Assembly: GCA_934590135.1 (NCBI GenBank)
Contig: CAKTOT010000009.1
Location: 1-37,208, forward strand
DNA length: 37,208 nt
Direction: 5' to 3'
Origin: an uncultured Muribaculaceae bacterium
GTDB taxonomy: Bacteria; Bacteroidota; Bacteroidia; Bacteroidales; Muribaculaceae
How positions within the stretch are numbered: position 1 is the stretch's first letter; each line of letters opens with the position of its first letter. Of the stretch, positions 32,631 to 37,208 are shown piece by piece. A program made the position numbers and the translations under genes. The notes under the pieces are model-generated. The model was not told where the DNA came from and made no database searches. It worked only from the letters and a program-made list of their open reading frames with translations.

Positions 32631-33392
32631 TTATTCGTCTTTGAGGTCGCCGAGGGGATATTTCTCGGTCATGTGTTCGGCCATCCACTGATTGGCCTGC
32701 GCGGGTGTCATCTTCCATCCGGAGTTGCAGGTGGATACGACTTCGACAACGGAGGTACCTTTCTTGGCCATGGCGTTTTGGAAGGCTTTCTTGATAGCGG
32801 CTTTGGTCTTACGCACGGCGGCAGCGGTGTGTACCGTCTGACGGGTGACGTAGCATGTGCCGTCCAGTCCGGCGAGAATATCGCTTATCTTCAACGGATA
32901 GCCGTTGAGGTCTACGCGACGGCCGTAGGGGCAGGTGGCCGTCTTTTGGCCCAGCAGGGTGGTGGGTGCCATCTGTCCGCCGGTCATACCGTATATTGCG
33001 TTGTTGATGAAGATGATGACGATGTTTTCGCCACGGTTGCAGGCGTGTATGGTTTCGGCCGTGCCTATGGCGGCGAGGTCGCCGTCGCCTTGGTATGTAA
33101 ATACAACGTTGTCGGGGTTGAGGCGCGATACGGCGGTGGCCACTGCGGGGGCGCGTCCGTGGGCGGCTTCCACCCAATCGACGTCTATGTAGTTGTAGGC
33201 GAATACGGCGCATCCTACGGGTGCAACGCCCACGGTGCGATCTTCGATACCGAGGTCGTCAATGACTTCGGCTACGAGTTTGTGTACAACGCCGTGGCTG
33301 CAGCCGGGGCAGTAGTGTGTATGGACATCAAGGAGCAGGCGCGGACGTCCGGTGACCTTATTTTCGGGTTTTATGATTTCTTCGATGGTCAT
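32631..33392 (-). CDS. 2-oxoacid:ferredoxin oxidoreductase, TPP-binding beta subunit
   Basis: The 253-aa subunit has YCPGCSHGVVHKLVAEVIDD near the N-terminus and the thiamine-diphosphate motif GDGDLAAIGTAETIHACNRG followed by IIFINNAIYGMTGGQ (GDG...NN). TGGQMAPTTLLGQKT is typical of Vor/Kor-type beta subunits. It provides the cofactor site of the complex. It is 43 bp downstream of the alpha subunit gene and co-directional with it. Confidence 0.94.
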   Translation of the reverse strand: MTIEEIIKPENKVTGRPRLLLDVHTHYCPGCSHGVVHKLVAEVIDDLGIEDRTVGVAPVGCAVFAYNYIDVDWVEAAHGRAPAVATAVSRLNPDNVVFTYQGDGDLAAIGTAETIHACNRGENIVIIFINNAIYGMTGGQMAPTTLLGQKTATCPYGRRVDLNGYPLKISDILAGLDGTCYVTRQTVHTAAAVRKTKAAIKKAFQNAMAKKGTSVVEVVSTCNSGWKMTPAQANQWMAEHMTEKYPLGDLKDE

Positions 33393-33435
33393 TGTCGTGT
33401 GGTGTTAGAAGTGTGGTGTGTGTATGGGCACGCTA

Positions 33436-34527
33436 TCACTTGCCTATTTCGGGAAAGTTTTTGTCCAGGGCCTCGAGTATTTCGCCTGGGTTGGGGACGA
33501 TGCCACCCATGCGGCCGAAGTGGTATACGGGCACGCGGCCTTCGACGGCGAGGCGTACGTCTTCGATCATCTGTCCGGCATTGAGCTCGACGGTGAGTAT
33601 GCCTTTGACCTGGTGCGAGAGGCGTGCGATTTCTTTCTCGGGGAAGGGCCAGAGGGTGATGGGACGCAGCAGGCCTACCTTGACGCCCTTGGCGCGAGCT
33701 TCTTCGATGGCTTTGAGTGCTATACGTGCGATGCTGCCGAAGGCTACAATCAGGTACTCGGCATCTTCGGTAAAGTGTTCTTCGAAGCGTACTTCGTTTT
33801 GGCGGATACGCTCGTAGGTTTGCTGGAAGCGCTCGTTGTTCTTCTCCATGAGCACGGAATCCATCTCGAGCGAAGTGATGACATTGCGATGATCACGGCC
33901 GTGCTTGCCGGTGAGCGCCCAGGGGCATTGCTCGGCTATCTGCTCGGGGGTGCGGCGCGGACGCTGCTCGGGCAGTACGACTTTCTCCATCATCTGTCCG
34001 ACAACACCGTCGGCCAAAATCATAGCCGGGTTGCGGTATTTGAAAGCCAGGTCCATGCCCAGGCCTACGAAGTCGGCCATTTCCTGAACCGTGGCGGGGG
34101 CCAGTACTATGAGGTGATAGTCGCCGTGGCCGCCGCCTTTGGTGGCTTGGAAGTAATCGGCCTGCGAGGGCTGAATGGTGCCCAGACCGGGGCCGCCGCG
34201 CATGACGTTAACTATCAGGGCGGGCAGCTCGGAAGCGGCGATATACGATATGCCTTCCTGCTTGAGGGAGACGCCGGGCGACGACGAGGACGTCATCACG
34301 GCCTTGCCCGTGGATGCGCCGCCGTACACCATATTGATGGCGGCGACCTCGCTTTCGGCTTGCAGCACTACCATGCCGGTAGTTTCCCAAGGCATCTCGG
34401 CCTCGAGGGTCTCGAGTACCTCGGACTGCGGCGTAATCGGGTAGCCGAAATAGCCGTCAATACCGTAGCGGATGGCGGCGTGGGCAATGGCTTCGTTGCC
34501 CTTCATCAATTTAACTTCTTGATCCAT
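33436..34527 (-). CDS. vorB: 2-oxoacid:ferredoxin oxidoreductase, alpha subunit (VorB-type)
   Basis: The 363-aa subunit has the pyrimidine-binding region MKGNEAIAHAAIRYGIDGYF then GYPITPQSEVLETL, followed by the SSSPGVSLKQEGISYIAASE segment and a C-terminal transketolase-like domain ending in GRMGGIVPNPGEI. It corresponds to the subunit usually annotated as 3-methyl-2-oxobutanoate dehydrogenase VorB in Bacteroidota; a 2-oxoglutarate (KorA) role is equally possible. The ferredoxin-like subunit gene lies 61 bp upstream. Confidence 0.92.
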   Translation of the reverse strand: MDQEVKLMKGNEAIAHAAIRYGIDGYFGYPITPQSEVLETLEAEMPWETTGMVVLQAESEVAAINMVYGGASTGKAVMTSSSSPGVSLKQEGISYIAASELPALIVNVMRGGPGLGTIQPSQADYFQATKGGGHGDYHLIVLAPATVQEMADFVGLGMDLAFKYRNPAMILADGVVGQMMEKVVLPEQRPRRTPEQIAEQCPWALTGKHGRDHRNVITSLEMDSVLMEKNNERFQQTYERIRQNEVRFEEHFTEDAEYLIVAFGSIARIALKAIEEARAKGVKVGLLRPITLWPFPEKEIARLSHQVKGILTVELNAGQMIEDVRLAVEGRVPVYHFGRMGGIVPNPGEILEALDKNFPEIGK

Positions 34528-34588
34528 ATCTTATGTCGTTTTATGCTGTGGATGGTTTTGGATGGTTTGGATGTCGGTGAAGGCGCGC

Positions 34589-34819
34589 TTACTTTTGGAC
34601 TACGCGGTACACTTCGATGCAGGCATCGGGGCATACCAGCGCGCACGAGCTGCACGCTATGCACTTGTCCGGCTGTTTCATATACGCGTAATGGTAGCCG
34701 CGGTCGTTGACCTCTTTGGGCTGCAGGCCGAGGACGTCGGCGGGACATGCGACCACGCAAAGTTCACAGCCTTTGCAACGGTTGACGTCCACCGTGATTG
34801 CTCCAATAATTTTTGCCAT
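34589..34819 (-). CDS. 2x[4Fe-4S] ferredoxin-like delta subunit
   Basis: The 76-aa protein has two four-cysteine motifs, CKGCELCVVACP and CIACSSCALVCP, for two [4Fe-4S] clusters. It begins MAKIIGAITVDVNRCKGC. The ATG at 34819 is chosen over an upstream ATG at 34873 because the added 18 residues are not ferredoxin-like and overlap the leader hairpin. It is the first gene of the four-gene oxidoreductase operon and carries electrons from the thiamine site to ferredoxin. Confidence 0.93.
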   Translation of the reverse strand: MAKIIGAITVDVNRCKGCELCVVACPADVLGLQPKEVNDRGYHYAYMKQPDKCIACSSCALVCPDACIEVYRVVQK

Positions 34820-34868
34820 AATCGTTGATTTGTTTTTTGTGTTGGTGAGGATATACAGTAATTCATGG

Positions 34869-34888
34869 GACACCCTCTCCGGGGTGTC
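34869..34888 (-). promoter_or_regulatory. Leader hairpin of the oxidoreductase operon
   Basis: GACACCC (34869-34875) and GGGTGTC (34882-34888) form a perfect 7-bp stem, 50 nt before the ferredoxin ATG and within the predicted leader. It may stabilise the mRNA. Confidence 0.35.
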
Positions 34889-34913
34889 GGCGTGATTGGT
34901 GACTCACGACACG

Positions 34914-34921
34914 CAAAGGTA
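34914..34921 (-). promoter_or_regulatory. -7 element of the oxidoreductase operon
   Basis: The minus strand reads TACCTTTG followed by CGTG, matching TAnnTTTG. It predicts a leader of about 90 nt. A -33 element is not clear. Confidence 0.5.
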
Positions 34922-35479
34922 AAAATTATTTCGTAACCGCCACCGCTTTTAACTTTTTATAAGAAATCCCCTCTCCTTACAATCATAAGGCCCGTCAACA
35001 GTTATGCTTGACGTTATATATCCATACGCCGCCTATTGCTTGCAATTATCAGCCAACACCCTATCCCACCCGACATTATGACGTTTTTACGGCACCACGC
35101 GACTACGTGATAATAGAACTACAGCGCAAAAAGAGAACCCTTCCTTCTTTAATTTGGCAGATTCAAAAATAGTTAATAATTTAGCGGCGCGTATCGAAGG
35201 TACGCAGACATATATATACCGAAGCGTTTCGTGCTTTATCCTTTCAAGGAAATCGCCAAATTTTTTATCAGAGGAGGATTAAGGCAGTTGAGCGCTCATG
35301 CTTGTCGTATATCCGCATCCCACGCTATGGGATATCGATATTCGATAAAGCGTGGGAGTGGACTGTATATCTCTCTGACAGGCGTTTGGCGATGCCTCCT
35401 TGAAGATAAAACAGAACATCATCCTACGCTTTTTCGTTAACTAACAAGTCTCCTTGAGGATGGAGGCGACTAAGACAGC
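34922..35479. other. 558-bp intergenic region between divergent genes
   Basis: The region is moderately AT-rich. Its notable features are an 8-bp stem CCCACGCT/AGCGTGGG (35319-35326 with 35349-35356) in the presumed leader of the PEGA gene, and two similar CTCCTTGA(A/G)GAT motifs near 35397 and 35451. A 69-codon frame at 35231-35440 has no recognisable features and is not called. Confidence 0.4.
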
Positions 35480-36169
35480 ATGAAAAATCTAAAGTTTTTA
35501 ATCTGTGTGATTGCGTTTTTATCCGTTACATTCTCGGCGTATGCTCTTTTTGGAGCAAAGAAAATCACCATTAAAACCATTCCGGAATTCGCGACCATCT
35601 ATATCGATGGACAGGAAGTCGGAACAGGCACGTATCAAGTCAAATTTGACAAACACAACGAGTTTTACGTTGTTTCGGTAGAAGCGCCGGGGTATATTAC
35701 CCGAAAATACCGCCTTCTTAAGAGCAATCCCAAGAACACTGTCGTATACGAAATACCCGAATCCGAAGCCTACAAGGCTTCATCGTCCGGCGAAGACGCC
35801 GGAGTGCAACCCAATGCATGGTTTGACATCACGTGTCGAAAAGGCCTAACAGAGGATATGATATGGAGGCGTCTGATGAGTGTTGCCACAAGTTATTTCG
35901 ATAATATCGAAGTACGTGACAAGAGTGCCGGGTGGATAAAGACCGGCTGGGCCGTCAATCGATTCAGAAATGAAACGGTTCGTACTCGGCTTGAGGTTCG
36001 CATTTCTTTCACTGATGAAGATGTGGTTTCATACCGGGCACGTTTAATAACCGAAATCAAGGACAACGACTGCAGAGGTAACAACTGCTACGAAAGATAT
36101 GATCGAACTATGCGGTTGTTTGACCCCCTACTCCAAGAATTACAAACCACTGTCGGTGGCGGCGAATAA
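35480..36169 (+). CDS. PEGA-domain exported protein
   Basis: The 229-aa protein has a signal peptide (about 1-22) and then a PEGA domain at about 28-95 (ITIKTIPEFATIYIDGQEVG, later FYVVSVEAPGYITRKYRL). This beta-rich module is common in envelope-associated proteins. The C-terminal half (115-225) is unrecognised, with MIWRRLMSVATSYFDNIEVR and conserved-looking CRGNNCYERYDRT. The product is probably periplasmic or surface-associated. The next gene starts 20 bp downstream, so the two are probably co-transcribed. Confidence 0.8.
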   Translation: MKNLKFLICVIAFLSVTFSAYALFGAKKITIKTIPEFATIYIDGQEVGTGTYQVKFDKHNEFYVVSVEAPGYITRKYRLLKSNPKNTVVYEIPESEAYKASSSGEDAGVQPNAWFDITCRKGLTEDMIWRRLMSVATSYFDNIEVRDKSAGWIKTGWAVNRFRNETVRTRLEVRISFTDEDVVSYRARLITEIKDNDCRGNNCYERYDRTMRLFDPLLQELQTTVGGGE

Positions 36170-36188
36170 CCCTTAAGTAAAACCAATC

Positions 36189-36896
36189 ATGAAACGTACC
36201 ATCTTATCATTGGCATTAGCATTCTGTTCCATTGCGTGCCTTGCACAGTTTCAGCTGAAATCCAATGGGGACTATACCCTCAAGTTTATGGAAGTCTCCG
36301 ACCCCGAATTGCTTTGGAATCAGTTTGAAGAAAAAGACTCTAAATGTGTCACCGAAAAGGACAAACTGCTTCTGGAATCAAAGAAAGACAAGCAAGCCGT
36401 AGTATCCTGTGCCGAATTCTCGCTAAATCCCGAAGAAGAAGACTTCTTCATCGAATTCATATTCAAGCCCTCTGAAATCAAAGATACTCCGTCCTTCGGA
36501 ATAGCATTCGACTATAAGAACGAAAACAATTTCTCGGTAATTACCTTCGGGAAAAAAGGATATACGTACTCCATATGTGAGAAAGGCGAATATTCCGTCG
36601 TAAAACGAGGAATGTACAAACTGGCGCCACACAAAAAGAAAGCATCGGATGAAGAATATGCCTCTACACTGAACAAATTGCTCAATGACAAGAAAGTCTT
36701 TGACGTCGCTCTTGTCCAATCTCGCGGCCAACTTTACCTGGTGGTGAATGATGTAGAGATTGCAAGATTCAAAAACATCAAGATCACGAACCCAAATATG
36801 GGATTCTTTACAGAAGGCAAGTCAAAACTCGAAGCTTATGCCGTTCTATTCTCCACAATATCCTATGGAGACGACAGTGAAATGATGCAGGAGTGA
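36189..36896 (+). CDS. Secreted LamG/concanavalin-like protein of unknown function
   Basis: The 235-aa protein has a signal peptide ending CLA-QFQL. The mature part looks like a single jelly-roll of the LamG or 3-keto-disaccharide hydrolase-like type: FFIEFIFKPSEIKDTPSFGI, NNFSVITFGKKGYTYSI, FDVALVQSRGQLYLVVNDVE, then NPNMGFFTEG. No catalytic motif is evident. It follows the PEGA gene closely and may act with it at the cell envelope (inference). Confidence 0.75.
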   Translation: MKRTILSLALAFCSIACLAQFQLKSNGDYTLKFMEVSDPELLWNQFEEKDSKCVTEKDKLLLESKKDKQAVVSCAEFSLNPEEEDFFIEFIFKPSEIKDTPSFGIAFDYKNENNFSVITFGKKGYTYSICEKGEYSVVKRGMYKLAPHKKKASDEEYASTLNKLLNDKKVFDVALVQSRGQLYLVVNDVEIARFKNIKITNPNMGFFTEGKSKLEAYAVLFSTISYGDDSEMMQE

Positions 36897-36921
36897 TTGA
36901 CTGCATCGTTCTCAACCCCTA

Positions 36922-36960
36922 ATGAGCGTTCTTTTACCCTTGCGGTATAGGAACGCTCGC
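36922..36960 (+). terminator. Hairpin after the secreted-protein gene
   Basis: GAGCGTTC (36924-36931) pairs with GAACGCTC (36951-36958) across a 19-nt loop, 25 bp after the stop. No T-run follows. Confidence 0.4.
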
Positions 36961-37047
36961 TTATTCCACGGCTCCCACTCTCACGATTGTTCGGTAGGGA
37001 CAGCAGTATAGCAGACCCTACACAGACATCAACGCCGAAGAATGTGT

Positions 37048-37081
37048 CAAGCCGCGGCAGCTGGGGAGCTGTCGCGGCTTG
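37048..37081. terminator. Hairpin between the secreted-protein gene and tRNA-Leu
   Basis: CAAGCCGCGGCAGCT pairs with AGCTGTCGCGGCTTG (one wobble) around GGGG. It lies 5 bp beyond the 3' end of the minus-strand tRNA and can end transcription from both sides. Confidence 0.65.
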
Positions 37082-37086
37082 CTATG

Positions 37087-37168
37087 TGCGCCCAGGGGGA
37101 CTCGAACCCCCACGTCCTAAGACATTAGATCCTAAGTCTAACGCGGCTACCAATTACGCCACGGGCGC
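37087..37168 (-). tRNA. tRNA-Leu (anticodon UAG)
   Basis: On the minus strand the acceptor arms GCGCCCG and TGGGCGC close a cloverleaf. The anticodon stem TTAGA/TCTAA encloses loop CTTAGGA (anticodon TAG), and a T-arm GGGGGTTCGAGTCCCCC follows. The variable arm is that of a class II leucine tRNA. The 3' CCA is not encoded (ACA follows). A TACCTTTG element at 37179-37186 sits 10 bp upstream. Confidence 0.95.
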
Positions 37169-37178
37169 GAACGTGCCG

Positions 37179-37186
37179 CAAAGGTA
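37179..37186 (-). promoter_or_regulatory. -7 element of the tRNA-Leu gene
   Basis: TACCTTTG on the minus strand, followed by CGGC, lies 10 bp before the mature tRNA 5' end. The -33 region reaches the window edge and cannot be judged. Confidence 0.5.
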
Positions 37187-37208
37187 CAACTTTTTTTTGA
37201 ATTGTCGG

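Noticed and set aside
33418..34710. 430-codon plus-strand open frame
   Set aside because: It is antisense to the alpha subunit gene and the ferredoxin-like gene, which have unmistakable family motifs; the antisense translation has none.
35231..35440. 69-codon frame upstream of the PEGA gene
   Set aside because: No signal peptide, no motif, and it spans an internal hairpin; not supported as a gene.
1..37208. CRISPR array
   Set aside because: No set of regularly spaced 20-40 bp direct repeats was seen; the only close repeats are the hairpin pair, the 33-bp in-gene pair and the duplicated unit near 13.1-13.7 kb.

Overview
The window reads as chromosome of a Bacteroidales bacterium, plausibly Muribaculaceae-like. 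This is inferred from several things: Bacteroidota-type promoters (TTG, about 20 bp, TAnnTTTG) instead of E. coli-type ones; few Shine-Dalgarno sequences; lipoproteins with acidic +2 regions; a secreted protein ending in the YNLQGIRV...GLYI-type tail common in Prevotella and Muribaculaceae; and a rimP-nusA-infB operon with a Bacteroidota-sized NusA. No species is claimed.

Layout. 0.1-2.1 kb: a lipoprotein serpin and, convergent to it, a CvpA-family protein. 2.4-7.4 kb: a tripartite export operon (TolC-like outer-membrane protein, HlyD-like adaptor, two ABC-2 permeases) with no ATPase of its own. 7.5-12.5 kb: a LolD-like ATPase behind its own promoter, a lipoprotein, a DUF3467 protein, cysS and a RecD-like helicase. 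12.5-18 kb: a visibly AT-richer island, nearly all on the minus strand. 18-25 kb: a NADAR ADP-ribosyl-family protein with a highly structured leader, secreted proteins, a Nudix/HTH protein, a macro-like protein, and a sigma factor with its partner. 25.1-26.9 kb: a Doc-type toxin and DNA-binding partner bracketed by two near-identical hairpins. 26.9-31.6 kb: infB, nusA and rimP. 32-34.8 kb: a four-subunit 2-oxoacid:ferredoxin oxidoreductase operon. 35.5-37.2 kb: a PEGA protein, a secreted protein and tRNA-Leu(UAG).

The main discovery candidate is the island at 12.6-16.6 kb. On the minus strand it runs: a 47-aa peptide, a PqqD-radical SAM-SPASM maturase, an unlisted 34-aa peptide with three cysteines followed at once by a hairpin, and a 283-aa protein whose motifs match a minimal SelO-type pseudokinase (the AMP-transferring fold). 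Beyond these lie a duplicated small gene of unknown function and a SprT-like zinc protease. The gene set looks like a peptide-maturation (RiPP) locus in which a SelO-like nucleotidyl-transferring enzyme joins a radical SAM enzyme. I do not know a described system with this composition. Function is inferred from motifs and order only.

Other structural signals: a degenerate tandem duplication left a 13-codon protease remnant and a 27-codon gene remnant in the island; a chain of at least five hairpins precedes the NADAR gene; a long inverted repeat reaches the start codon of an XRE regulator; and a GC-rich hairpin sits in the leader of rimP-nusA-infB.
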